64,000 nucleotides of DNA from Moorena sp. SIO3I8 (GTDB taxonomy: Bacteria; Cyanobacteriota; Cyanobacteriia; Cyanobacteriales; Coleofasciculaceae), in contig NZ_JAAHHW010000007.1 in the NCBI RefSeq assembly GCF_010692325.1, forward strand, positions 1-64,000. Direction: 5' to 3'. The notes beneath the pieces were generated by a model, which worked only from the letters and a program-made list of their open reading frames with translations, did no database searches and was not told the DNA's origin. Shown piece after piece: positions 17,421 through 26,262 of the stretch (position 1 is its first letter; each line of letters begins with the position of its first letter). Position numbers and translations under genes: made by a program.

Positions 17421-18062
17421 GTGACTATACTATCTGAGGTACAATGCCTTGACATTGAAGCCCCTGTAGATCTTTTTAAGATCTACAGCGAACGCATTGC
17501 ACCTTTTCATTTCACAAACATAGCTGGAGTAAGTTTCGGCGGGGTACTTTATCAAGCTATCCCGTGTCAGTTTGATTGGTTGAGTATTACCGGTGACGGG
17601 GCAATACCAAGCACTCGTTTGGTGGTTTCAGATGCCAGTGGGCTAATCAGCGGATTGATAGAGTCCCACGGCGGTATGGTAGGGGCAAAGTTGGAAGCAA
17701 TTCAGACGTGGCGTTTGTTCTTAGACGGACAAGCAGCTCAAGATTCGACTCAGTTCCGTGGTCCATTAAAGTTGAGAATTAATCAGCAGACCTGGACTCC
17801 GATGGAACAAATAGAATTCGACTGTATCTCTAATTTTGATATAGAGCGGTTGACAGTCCCAGCACGGTCTTTTCTGCGGCGCTGCCAGTGGACTCTTGGG
17901 GATGAAAACTGTCGTGCCCCTGACAACCTACACTTTGATCTGGCTGGTAACCCTACCACAAGCGATCGCCGGGCTTGTGGTAAGGATTTAGCCAGCTGCC
18001 GCAGATACCACGGCCACGTTAAATTCTTTGGTGGATTTCCAGGCATTCAACGCTATTCTTAG
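17421..18062 (+). CDS. Minor tail protein, lambda gpL homologue
   Basis: A GTG-initiated 213-residue protein. The C-terminal half carries Cys155, Cys164, Cys186 and Cys193, followed by HGHVKFFGGFPGI. This matches the lambda gpL domain, whose four cysteines hold an iron-sulfur cluster at the tail tip. The N-terminal half is beta-rich and includes TGDGAIPSTRLVVSD, also expected of gpL. In lambda, gpL lies with M, K, I and J. Here it instead ends the capsid block, 6 bp after the SAP-like gene, and faces the gpJ homologue across a terminator. The cysteine pattern is seen; cofactor binding is from family knowledge. Confidence 0.85.
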   Translation: MTILSEVQCLDIEAPVDLFKIYSERIAPFHFTNIAGVSFGGVLYQAIPCQFDWLSITGDGAIPSTRLVVSDASGLISGLIESHGGMVGAKLEAIQTWRLFLDGQAAQDSTQFRGPLKLRINQQTWTPMEQIEFDCISNFDIERLTVPARSFLRRCQWTLGDENCRAPDNLHFDLAGNPTTSDRRACGKDLASCRRYHGHVKFFGGFPGIQRYS

Positions 18063-18116
18063 ACAACAACCCCCCCTCGTTTCTATCAGAAATAAAAGGG
18101 GGTTTGTTGTTTTATG
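18062..18116. terminator. Bidirectional rho-independent terminator
   Basis: An inverted repeat pairs ACAACAACCCCCC-type sequence just after the gpL stop with GGGGGTTTGTTGTT about 20 bases later, followed by a T-run. It separates the convergent gpL (+) and gpJ (-) genes and could serve both. Confidence 0.7.
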
Positions 18117-18206
18117 GTGCGTCTTAGTGGGGGGTAATGATGCTAAGGAAGCACTCATTTTACTTTCAGAAGAAATATAGAATTGATATGATGGCTTTGC
18201 CGAATC

Positions 18207-20528
18207 TCAGAAATCAATAGCAAATCCACTATTTTTAGACGTTGTGAAGTTGGCAACGTTTTGAGCAGTAGTACTTGTCTGATCTGGCTGCTGTAGGTCA
18301 TCGGGAGGTGTAATTGTACTACCAGAAGTAACTACTGTGTTGCTTTCGACATACTGACTGACTCTGTTGTTGAAGTCTGTGACAGCTGCCACTCTCACAA
18401 TAAACGAGTCATTGCCAACATCTTCAAATCTGGTAGTTGTCTGAGTTACTGTTTGCCTACCGAACCAGTTGCCACCTTGTCTCTTGATTTCGACAAGGTA
18501 GGAAGTTATGAACAGATTTGGGGTATCGTCGGAGTTAAATGGTATTTCCCAAGACACAAGGATGTCATTTATTCGCTTTGATGGTCTAGTAATTGATACC
18601 GCGATCGCGGTCACGTTTCTAGGAACAGGAACAATGGTTGGAGGTTGGGAACCAACAGGGAGTTCATCCAACGACCAACCACTCTCAATCAGCGGATGTT
18701 TTTCTGCCGAATAAAGCTCTCCTGTCACCTCATACATTACTGGATTACTCCGGTCAGGAGAGACTGAAGTGACTCGGTATTTACGGATGTTAGAGCCGAA
18801 GTCTTGAATAATCCAGTTGGCATGTGCAAGAGGGGCAGCGGGGAGTGGGGCAGATAACGTTAAGACCGAGTGACTACCAGGAGGATTGGTTAAATCCCTT
18901 TCCTCGACTGTAAGGTCTGGCATGGTCACAAATATTTTAAACGCTGTACCAGTGAGTGCTACGGGAGCATCAACGGTAATAGTCGTGGTTGTTGCGCTAG
19001 CTATTATTCCACCTTTCCTTGCCTGCGATCGCCTATTATCCTGAACCAAGATAACGTCCCCTGGTTGGAAAAAGGCAGCGATCGCTCTTGCTTTGAAACT
19101 AATTTGCTCTTGGTCTAGCCTGCTTTTTAACAGCACCCGCCTACCTGCTCTTACCGCTTGCCCACGGCTGGTACATCCAAAAGCTGTAAACTCAATGTCT
19201 ATTCTGCCATACAGCTCAATTCCCTCACGGTCTTCTACTACTTCTATTTGCCTCTGGAACTGCTCATCTGGACTGTTCCAGGTAACCAAAGCAACTGTAG
19301 CTAATCCCTTCCACTGCCTAGAGTCATACACAAAACGACCTTCCTCCACATCGGCATTGGTGATAATCTTTGATAGCTCTGTCGTGGGTCTATCTTGCCA
19401 GACACTTATCGTTTCACCACCCCAAAATGGCTTAGCATCAAAATTGGAGCATATAGCGGTTATCACATCCCAAGCTGCTTGATCGCCCTGTAGTACTCCG
19501 TTAAATAGGTACCTTCTTTCGCTTCCCCCAAACCCATCCTGAACTTTTTCATTGTTGTAAACGGATGCAGAATAGAGAGACCATTTGTCTATGTCTGATT
19601 CATTCAGTTGTCTGCCCAGCCCCCATCGCTCATTTATCACTAGCTCGTGAAGTAGCCAACATGGGTCTGCGGGTGCGATCGTGGGCATGTAAAAAGTTCC
19701 ATCCCAACCGCCTTGATAAACAAGACCACCATCTGCCGGATCCACTGTCGCATTAGTGGGGATTGGGTATAACAATCCTGCTATCCTAATCTTTATAGAT
19801 GGCACAGACCTAAAGAGCTTAGAGGGAAACTGCAACCAGATTAAGACTGTGTTTGGATATTCAAATGCATCCCATAGTACTTCTGCATAAGAAAGGAACC
19901 TCACAGTATTTACAAGCTGATTGCTTTGGGAATCTTGGGTCAGCTTTTCAACTCTTACACTAAAGCTGTCTATAGTCCCCCCAACAGTATTTACTGGCAG
20001 AATCCATTGGAATACTGTTGGAGTAGGGTAACGTCCAGATATTTCCTGGTCTACTCTAGCATTGAACCCTCCAGTTCCCTCCTTAACCGATATACGAATC
20101 CTTACCTCCGCTTCCCGTACATCCCCATCGTCTTCCTGCTCTTGAAGTGTAAACGCTAATCTAAGCCTGATTGCATTAATTTGGTCATTCAATATTGATC
20201 TGGTTATGCTGGCAGAAGAAGAGACATCCACTTCGACTGATGTTTCGCTGCTTACCTCATTCGACCCAGCTGGGATGCTTTGGTTCAACAATCCCGGCAC
20301 AAAGGAATAAGTCATATTGTCAAAGTTAAATGTCCCGTCTTCGTTCTGCACTGGAGTGTCATCTAGCAAAACCCCTTGAGCGTTGTTGATGATTCCCTGC
20401 ACGGGACCTTCGCAAACTGCCATCAGCACTTGAGCATGATCTGTGCTAAAACCAGAAATTTCTGCAACAGTGGCAGAAGACCCCCTACCGCCTTTGCCTC
20501 CACCACCACTGCCAGTGACATATTTCAT
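18207..20528 (-). CDS. Tail tip attachment protein, lambda gpJ homologue
   Basis: The 773-residue protein starts with a Gly-rich segment and DHAQVLMAVCEGPVQGIIN, typical of gpJ-family N-termini. Beta-rich hub domains follow, with LLHELVINERWGLGRQLNES and AICSNFDAKPFWGGETISVW in the conserved region. A fibronectin type III-like domain lies near 640-740 (VTAIAVSITRPSKRINDILV). The C-terminus is short, so the receptor-binding part is smaller than in lambda gpJ (1132 residues). The protein forms the central tail hub and contacts the host receptor. The start overlaps the upstream gene by 4 bp (ATGA), tying it to the FtsK operon. Confidence 0.8.
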   Translation of the reverse strand: MKYVTGSGGGGKGGRGSSATVAEISGFSTDHAQVLMAVCEGPVQGIINNAQGVLLDDTPVQNEDGTFNFDNMTYSFVPGLLNQSIPAGSNEVSSETSVEVDVSSSASITRSILNDQINAIRLRLAFTLQEQEDDGDVREAEVRIRISVKEGTGGFNARVDQEISGRYPTPTVFQWILPVNTVGGTIDSFSVRVEKLTQDSQSNQLVNTVRFLSYAEVLWDAFEYPNTVLIWLQFPSKLFRSVPSIKIRIAGLLYPIPTNATVDPADGGLVYQGGWDGTFYMPTIAPADPCWLLHELVINERWGLGRQLNESDIDKWSLYSASVYNNEKVQDGFGGSERRYLFNGVLQGDQAAWDVITAICSNFDAKPFWGGETISVWQDRPTTELSKIITNADVEEGRFVYDSRQWKGLATVALVTWNSPDEQFQRQIEVVEDREGIELYGRIDIEFTAFGCTSRGQAVRAGRRVLLKSRLDQEQISFKARAIAAFFQPGDVILVQDNRRSQARKGGIIASATTTTITVDAPVALTGTAFKIFVTMPDLTVEERDLTNPPGSHSVLTLSAPLPAAPLAHANWIIQDFGSNIRKYRVTSVSPDRSNPVMYEVTGELYSAEKHPLIESGWSLDELPVGSQPPTIVPVPRNVTAIAVSITRPSKRINDILVSWEIPFNSDDTPNLFITSYLVEIKRQGGNWFGRQTVTQTTTRFEDVGNDSFIVRVAAVTDFNNRVSQYVESNTVVTSGSTITPPDDLQQPDQTSTTAQNVANFTTSKNSGFAIDF

Positions 20529-22273
20529 GCAGAATTCTTAAGCGCCTCACACAGTCTTTCTATTACCGATTTGTCCCATTTTATACGATTTTTTTCCATA
20601 GCCGCGATCGCCTTTCCTTTTTCTGTCAATTTCCAGAGCTTATTTTTGCCCGGCTTCAACTGCAAATTCATGCTTGCCAGGATTTCATTTACACGACGAA
20701 CGCTCAGTCTTTTATTGAGTTTGGTACTTGCTGCACTTGCCACTTCAACAATATATATTTTATCGCTATTGCTGTCTAATTTTTGCTTGGTATTTTGATG
20801 AAAATAATCTAGCACTATATCTAAGAATTTATCACTCCAGAATATTTTACGGCTCTTGAATCGGCCTATTTTTTTGCCCTCTTCAGTAAGAGTCCAATAG
20901 CTACCCTTTTTTTCTCCTTTAACTTGCCATCCTAGTTGTTGTAGTACCTGGTTAACTTCCTTGACCAAGACTTTCGTTTGTAATTTTTCAGATATTTTAA
21001 CAGCAATTTCTTTTACCGTGACCTCGACAACAGACATTATGCGATCGCAAATCAATTCAACAACCTTTTTGCTCCATTTAATCTTCTTATAAGGAGCAGA
21101 ATATTTATCTCCTTTATTTGTAACTTCCCATTTCTTAGTCTCGGGATTTTTGACCTGGAACCCCAGGGCTTTTAACTGTAAGTTAGCTTCTTGTGATGAA
21201 ACTTTCCTACCAACTTTTTGGGAAATCATCTGTGAAATACTCTTCATCTCATAATATTTCACTTCTGGCTCGACCTCTGACTCGATCTCTGGCTTAACAG
21301 GCGACAATATAATGCTTTCTTCTCTTAGTTCTTGCCCAATTTTATCCAAATCTTCTTTGGAAACATGAGTATCTTCCAAAAAGACATATTCTTTTGCATT
21401 TTCTTGTGCATTTTTTATATCTATTAGCCAATCCATTAATTCCTCATCTTTTGGATCTAATGGATGTTCATCTTCATGGGGACAATCTTTCAAGTCGCAA
21501 TAGTATTCACCTGGTTTAAAAATCGGCTCTATCCCCAAGGCCAAGGTCATGTCAGCGTAAAGCTCAGGGTGAAGCCCCATCAACTCAGGGCGATCGCTAT
21601 CATTATCTTTAGTGTCTTTCGTTGAATCAAACAGCTGAGAAGATTTTAGCTCAGTCTTATTGATTAAATCCGAAAACAATTGTCCTGTTTCCTCAGAAGA
21701 GAACCACTTGCGCAATTCTGACTCAAAACCGCCAGCTACAACATATATTAATCCTGAACAATACTCATCTCCCATAACAAAGACGCGATCGCCAACTTTC
21801 TTGTTAATTGGCACAGCTGACAGCATTTTCCTTAGACTTTTAGCAGCATCACTAGCAGTATGTATCAAAACATTGTCATACTTTGCAGATTTAGTAGATG
21901 CAGATTCGGTAACAGTGTTCATGCCTAGCTCCGCTCTTTTTTTGTCTAGAATGTCCTGCAATTCCGCCCTTGTCATCAGGAGATCGCAACTTTTTTCTTT
22001 GTTTTCAGGAAACATAGCACGTTTCATCGCTACATGTAAAGACGGATGTATGCCAACGGTTGTATCGAACCAATGAATCAGACTATCTTCTTGACACTCG
22101 TGTATATAGCAGAGATCTAATATTTGATAGTGAACTTCTTCACTTTCCAGCCAATCACGAACCTCTGACTGTTCCCCTACATATATATAGATCAACTCTG
22201 GCTTAGCGTTGTTTGGTCGTTGAACACGATCGCCTGGCTGTAATTGTAAACTTGTGTTAGAATTCTCAGTCAT
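20525..22273 (-). CDS. Three-repeat winged-helix-like protein
   Basis: The product is about 582 residues. The first 300 form an acidic region of no known family, with two similar segments (ELIYIYVGEQSEVRDWLESE and SGLIYVVAGGFESELRKWFS). From about residue 340 there are three tandem repeats of roughly 80 residues, each a helix-turn-helix with a beta wing (W-x-LTEKGK: KWEVTNKGDKYS, YWTLTEEGKKIG, LWKLTEKGKAIA). They resemble winged-helix repeats of phage antirepressors and regulators. DNA binding is inferred. I choose ATG 22273 over GTG 22279 because AAGAG is then properly spaced. It lies downstream of the FtsK-like gene and overlaps gpJ by 4 bp. Confidence 0.65.
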   Translation of the reverse strand: MTENSNTSLQLQPGDRVQRPNNAKPELIYIYVGEQSEVRDWLESEEVHYQILDLCYIHECQEDSLIHWFDTTVGIHPSLHVAMKRAMFPENKEKSCDLLMTRAELQDILDKKRAELGMNTVTESASTKSAKYDNVLIHTASDAAKSLRKMLSAVPINKKVGDRVFVMGDEYCSGLIYVVAGGFESELRKWFSSEETGQLFSDLINKTELKSSQLFDSTKDTKDNDSDRPELMGLHPELYADMTLALGIEPIFKPGEYYCDLKDCPHEDEHPLDPKDEELMDWLIDIKNAQENAKEYVFLEDTHVSKEDLDKIGQELREESIILSPVKPEIESEVEPEVKYYEMKSISQMISQKVGRKVSSQEANLQLKALGFQVKNPETKKWEVTNKGDKYSAPYKKIKWSKKVVELICDRIMSVVEVTVKEIAVKISEKLQTKVLVKEVNQVLQQLGWQVKGEKKGSYWTLTEEGKKIGRFKSRKIFWSDKFLDIVLDYFHQNTKQKLDSNSDKIYIVEVASAASTKLNKRLSVRRVNEILASMNLQLKPGKNKLWKLTEKGKAIAAMEKNRIKWDKSVIERLCEALKNSA

Positions 22274-22303
22274 AATCACTCTTGATTAATGGGGTGGTTT
22301 GTC

Positions 22304-22342
22304 AAGAAGAGCGGGGGTTGTTGTTATTTTGCCGCTCTTCTT
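22304..22342. promoter_or_regulatory. 11-bp perfect inverted repeat between FtsK-like and winged-helix genes
   Basis: AAGAAGAGCGG at 22304-22314 pairs with CCGCTCTTCTT at 22332-22342 around a 17-base loop. On the minus strand there is no following T-run, so it may be an attenuator, mRNA processing site or operator rather than a classic terminator. Confidence 0.6.
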
Positions 22343-22352
22343 GCTTAGAATT

Positions 22353-23915
22353 CTAGGAATTTTTTTTGCGGTTGTCAACAGCTGTCGTCTTATGGACATT
22401 AATTAAGTTATCAAAAATAATACTTGCCTCATAAGACGCACTTCCCTTTCTGCCTGCTTTTGAGTAGCCCCAGACTATCTCGATAGTCTTCCACTTTCTC
22501 TTTGTCTGCTTCCAGATATTTATTACGATTTGTTGCTGCTCAATGCTTAAAGGGTGCAATCGTGGGTCTGGAAATGGTAATGGTGTTAACTTTGGCTTGT
22601 CCTTTGCGATCTGCGCGCGATCGCGAACCAACAATGATTGAAATCGAATTAATCCTGTGCCAGGAGCTGTGAAAAAACCATCCCCCTTGCCCAGCAATAA
22701 GTGAGACGGAGTCATTTGACCGGTAATCAACTTACCCTCTGCCTTGGTGGTTGTAGCAAAAGCAATCTTGACAGCAAGATTATCTCTGACCTCACTGGGG
22801 ACAAGTTTTGCCATGGGTTTTTGCGTTCCGACTATCAGTCGAATCCCAAACGCTCTACCTTCTCTGGCGATCTTAGAAAGAAGATAGCATGATTTTTCTT
22901 TGATCTTTTTGTCCCCTGAAGCGGACAAGTCCGTAACCTCATCATCAATCAAAAACAGGTAAAAAAGTTGATTATTCGCTGTTTTTTCGTTGTATTCGTC
23001 AATATCTGAACATCCGGCATCGGACAAGATCTCTTTTCTTCTGTCCATCTCGTATGAGACTTTTTCCAAAAGAGCGATCGCATCCTCTAGGCTATTAGCG
23101 CAAGGTGCCCACGAATACCCTTCGATATCTTTGAAAAAACCAAAATCAACCCCTTTTGTGTCAATTACCGCAATCCTCACCTGATTGGCAGTATGCCAGT
23201 CAACCAACGAACGTACCAACGACACAATGAATGCCGTTTTACCACTGCCAGTACAACCACCAACAAACATGTGACAAGTGGTAGCTTGCGAAAAATCACA
23301 AGCAATGCAGGATCCATCAACACCTCTACCAATCAAGCCGACCATTTTACCGGTTGGCCTGGTCATGTTCGTGTCGTAGTCATAAAAAATGCGATCGCTT
23401 CGTGGGACATCTATATTAATAGTGGTATCCAGGGAAATCACCGGGGCAGTCTGACATTTCAACTTAGCTTGTAAATCCAGTGAGTATTTCTCAACCAGTG
23501 AAACCTTCTGGCCAGCTAACGGTTCAAATCGATACCGGGTATAAGCACTCGATAACTGGCAAGACAAGTACCGTACTTTCACAAACTCTGACAACTTGTC
23601 AAGAATAATGTCTGCAACGCGATCGCCCGTTGTTTCCTTTTCCAATACCGGTATCTTACCCAGTAGGAAGTCAACCTGCTCTGAATATGTGTCAGCCACT
23701 TCCTTCATCATTAGACTGTCACCATATTTATCAGCCTGAGCACCCAACCAACATGCCGCGATCGCAAATCCTGTTGCCGGGATAGGTGCCCATTTCAAAT
23801 ATCCAGGCAATTTGTCTGAACTGCGCACGAAAGGTAGTGCTCCCAAGCTAATAGAGGATAGGCAACATAGCCAGGCCAGAGTGTTTTTTATCAAGAATTT
23901 ATTTCGTACATCCAT
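22353..23915 (-). CDS. FtsK/SpoIIIE-family DNA translocase
   Basis: The frame is open to 24194, but that start would sit inside the upstream gene. ATG 23915, two bases after the upstream stop, gives a 520-residue protein and is preferred. Two hydrophobic segments (about 10-30 and 43-60) lead to a FtsK-type motor with Walker A GGCTGSGKT (219-227) and Walker B LFLIDDE (ending 326). GTQKP and DNLAVKIAF are characteristic FtsK-family motifs. The C-terminus includes a possible helix-turn-helix (KTIEIVWGYSKAGRKGSASY). It likely pumps double-stranded DNA at a membrane. FtsK-like motors are known from conjugative elements, phages and chromosomes. It is short of chromosomal FtsK (about 700-1300) and sits in a phage operon. 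Confidence 0.85.
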   Translation of the reverse strand: MDVRNKFLIKNTLAWLCCLSSISLGALPFVRSSDKLPGYLKWAPIPATGFAIAACWLGAQADKYGDSLMMKEVADTYSEQVDFLLGKIPVLEKETTGDRVADIILDKLSEFVKVRYLSCQLSSAYTRYRFEPLAGQKVSLVEKYSLDLQAKLKCQTAPVISLDTTINIDVPRSDRIFYDYDTNMTRPTGKMVGLIGRGVDGSCIACDFSQATTCHMFVGGCTGSGKTAFIVSLVRSLVDWHTANQVRIAVIDTKGVDFGFFKDIEGYSWAPCANSLEDAIALLEKVSYEMDRRKEILSDAGCSDIDEYNEKTANNQLFYLFLIDDEVTDLSASGDKKIKEKSCYLLSKIAREGRAFGIRLIVGTQKPMAKLVPSEVRDNLAVKIAFATTTKAEGKLITGQMTPSHLLLGKGDGFFTAPGTGLIRFQSLLVRDRAQIAKDKPKLTPLPFPDPRLHPLSIEQQQIVINIWKQTKRKWKTIEIVWGYSKAGRKGSASYEASIIFDNLINVHKTTAVDNRKKNS

Positions 23916-23917
23916 AG

Positions 23918-24292
23918 TTAATTGTTTCCCCACCAAACAACCCAGTAATAAAAAGCTCCTATCAGAGACAAGCCATTGATTATAGCTAAAGTGTCCCAAA
24001 TTTCTTCGTTCTCTTTTCTCCCAGAGATTGAAGCCAATATGAACACTGCTGTGAAAAATATAGTCAGTGAAGTCATCAACTCTTTTGCCCATGATAGGTT
24101 TGACATTTCGACAAGAATGACCACACATAGGAAGGAGTTGAAGATTAACGAAGTAGCAGAAATAGCTCCCCGAGGTGTCCCAGGGAAAATCCATACACGC
24201 TTCCTTCTGTAACTTTCTCGATCAATAGGCAGATAAGGAGGAACTATTTTCGTGGCATGTTCCTGCGCTTTTTTTCTTCTATTGTCTTGCAT
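23918..24292 (-). CDS. Small membrane protein, first gene of FtsK operon
   Basis: The 124-residue protein has a basic N-terminus (about 1-35) and three hydrophobic stretches (ATSLIFNSFLCVVILVEM; LMTSLTIFFTAVFILASI; TLAIINGLSLIGAFYYWVVW). It is probably an inner membrane protein. Its stop lies two bases before the FtsK-like start, so the two are coupled and may form a complex. No family is recognised. Confidence 0.6.
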   Translation of the reverse strand: MQDNRRKKAQEHATKIVPPYLPIDRESYRRKRVWIFPGTPRGAISATSLIFNSFLCVVILVEMSNLSWAKELMTSLTIFFTAVFILASISGRKENEEIWDTLAIINGLSLIGAFYYWVVWWGNN

Positions 24293-24659
24293 CTTTTTGG
24301 TGTATCTGGTATAATTAAGTTTACAATTTACATATTAACTACAACAGAAAAATAAATATTTTTCCGGATTATTTCCCAATAATTGTGCAGCGATTGACAG
24401 TAAGCCACCCTACGCGATCGCTGAAGCAGTAAATATTACCTAAAATAATCATCTGCCATCAGGTATAGTGGCTTTGCCCCCAGGCATCAATAAATAAAAC
24501 CTGACAACTAATGGGGCAGCTTTTATTTACAAACAGGACACATTGTTTAACTCTGTTATATCCTCTTTGTAGCGGATTTCAGAGCCACAAAATTTTAGCA
24601 AAAAGCAAACACAGGTGTTCCTAAAAACCGGATTCTAATTCCGGTAACTACTCTTGGCG

Positions 24660-25215
24660 GTAATAAAACATTGTTACATGTATAAAAACAACAGTATTGT
24701 CACAATACTGTCCAATGGTCTGGTGTTTGTAGCAGGTTCAAACCAGGTAATTCCAAAACTACGCAAGGAGGAAATCAAACAATCAGGTAGACAAAATAGC
24801 TAGGCATCGAGGCAGCGTTCGCGAAGCGTCTCCGTAGGAGAATCACTTAGCCTCGGCTATGGCGAATCCCTATCCTTGTCCTCGGATATCTAGACATAAT
24901 GTTTAACTCTGTCCAGTTTGCTGAATCTGACCAACCAGTTTGCTAAAACCCCCATGTTTGAACATGTTTAGTTTGCTGAATCTGGCCAACCAGTTTGCTG
25001 TATCTTGCAAACCATTTTGCTATATCTTGCAAACAATCCTATATATAGAGAAGAAATACACTAAATGTATTAGTGAGATGATATCAGAGCGCTCACTGCG
25101 ATTGTTTTGAAATTTCTACCCAACTTTTCTGAAAGAAGAGCAGCCAGAGAGGAACACAACTTTCCACCTCTTTCTCCCTAATCTCTTGTCTTTCACGCTG
25201 CGCTGGTTGAAAAAG
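24660..25215 (-). repeat. Iteron-bearing dispersed element, copy B (inverted)
   Basis: Reverse-complement counterpart of copies A and C. On the plus strand the iterons read CCAGTTTG or variants, starting at 24913, 24935, 24968, 24990 and 25012. The spacing is 22, 33, 22, 22, the exact mirror of copy A. The distal part (GGCGGTAATAAAACATTGTTACATGTATAA near 24660, in pieces) matches copy C but is missing from copy A. The proximal part ends near CAGCGTGAAAGAC-like sequence at about 25200. Confidence 0.8.
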
Positions 25216-25535
25216 AAGACCAAGACTAGAGCTTCTTACCCAGAAATCCAACAAAAAGAATCCCACCCCCCAGTTACGCGCTACCCCCTTCCCTTTCAAA
25301 ATTGTCTGATTCGATGTTTATTTGCCCTTGAGCAGGTTTTACCTGGCTACCGTTCTCCCCCACACTTACAATAATTTTCAAGACCGTTGTACGGTATTTT
25401 CGTTCGCACCTCCAGTAGCGTGGCCTACGGCCAAGGGTCGGCTTTGCCGAAGGGAGCTGAGTTACGGTTACATCTGCCTCAGAAGGCAATACCAATCTCA
25501 CTGATAAGTGCGAGCTATAAATCGATCATAGGTCT

Positions 25536-25578
25536 ATAGATTGAGCGATCGCAACCTGTAAGTGATCGCTCAATCTAT
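25536..25578. repeat. 15-bp perfect inverted repeat
   Basis: ATAGATTGAGCGATC (25536-25550) pairs with GATCGCTCAATCTAT (25564-25578) around 13 bases, and the left arm includes a HIP1 octamer. The repeat lies just beyond the terminator of the gpM-like gene. It could be a protein-binding palindrome or a recombination remnant. Confidence 0.6.
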
Positions 25579-25599
25579 GATCATCGCAACGCAAGCAGA

Positions 25600-25636
25600 A
25601 AATAAAATCTCCCGTACAAATACCGGGAGAATTTTT
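25600..25636 (-). terminator. Rho-independent terminator of gpM-like gene
   Basis: TCTCCCG (25608-25614) pairs with CGGGAGA (25624-25630). Read leftward, the hairpin is followed by TTTTATTTT, so it terminates the gene ending at 25661. Read rightward there is also a short T-run. Confidence 0.75.
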
Positions 25637-25660
25637 AATGTACAACAATAATGGAATCAT

Positions 25661-26023
25661 TTAAAGATTTGGTCGATGCACCCTCTCCAATTCTACTGTT
25701 AACTGCCAAAGTTTGAATCCTGTCCATGACCACTGATGACTATTGATTCTGTAAACTTCGGGAGAGCTTACGATTCCGTCATAGCTAAAGACAAACGGTA
25801 AACCATCTCTGTCTTTGATGAATTTATCTAATTCTTGATACTCAGCAAATGTGGTTATGTGAACTAGCAGAGACCATGTGTCTTTATTAAGATTTATTTC
25901 AAACGCAGAAGTTCTTTGTTCTAGACCACCGTCAAATCTTATTGAAATAGGGTCTGCCGTAAAAGAATGCTGATTATTCCACGAAGCAATTAAAGTTGCA
26001 GGTGCTGAAGGATAAGTTTTCAT
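25661..26023 (-). CDS. Minor tail protein, lambda gpM-like (isolated)
   Basis: The 120-residue protein follows the gpM pattern: GLEQRTSAFEINLNKDTWSL, GLPFVFSYDGIVSSPEVYRI and a final WTGFKLWQLTVELERVHRP. It is related to the gene at 6517 and to the N-terminal modules of the protein at 7206. It stands alone on the minus strand, with its own terminator, next to the rightward gpK and gpI genes. In lambda, M lies just ahead of L, K and I on the same strand, so this gene appears inverted relative to its old neighbours. Confidence 0.65.
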   Translation of the reverse strand: MKTYPSAPATLIASWNNQHSFTADPISIRFDGGLEQRTSAFEINLNKDTWSLLVHITTFAEYQELDKFIKDRDGLPFVFSYDGIVSSPEVYRINSHQWSWTGFKLWQLTVELERVHRPNL

Positions 26024-26262
26024 AAACCGCTTTAAAAATATGCTCTATCTTAAGTTAAAACAAAAAAGCTGCCCTGTTGGACGAATACTAAATTATGGTA
26101 TTAGCCTTTGATTGAGTTTTCAGCGATCGCGACTCTGGTATGTAAACGCGATCGCTTATTTTATTGCATCCCCAAAAATACTATTAATACTAGTAGTTAA
26201 TAACTGCAAATTATCACCCAATAAATTATATCATTAAATGATGAGATCAAGAGAATCAGGAA

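Larger units (their letters stand above)
24293..25660. other. 1.37-kb noncoding region with repeat copy B
   Basis: No convincing gene lies here. The region holds iteron element copy B (24660-25215), a cyanobacterial palindromic repeat (GCGTTCGCGAAGCG at about 24808), a GGCCTACGGCCAAGGGTCGG-like short repeat near 25420, a 15-bp inverted repeat at 25536-25578 and a terminator at 25608-25630. Upstream of 24292 on the minus strand there is an AT-rich stretch that could hold the FtsK operon promoter. Confidence 0.6.

Noticed and set aside
23916-24194. N-terminal extension of the FtsK-like protein
   Set aside because: It lies inside the upstream membrane protein gene; ATG 23915 fits the operon spacing.
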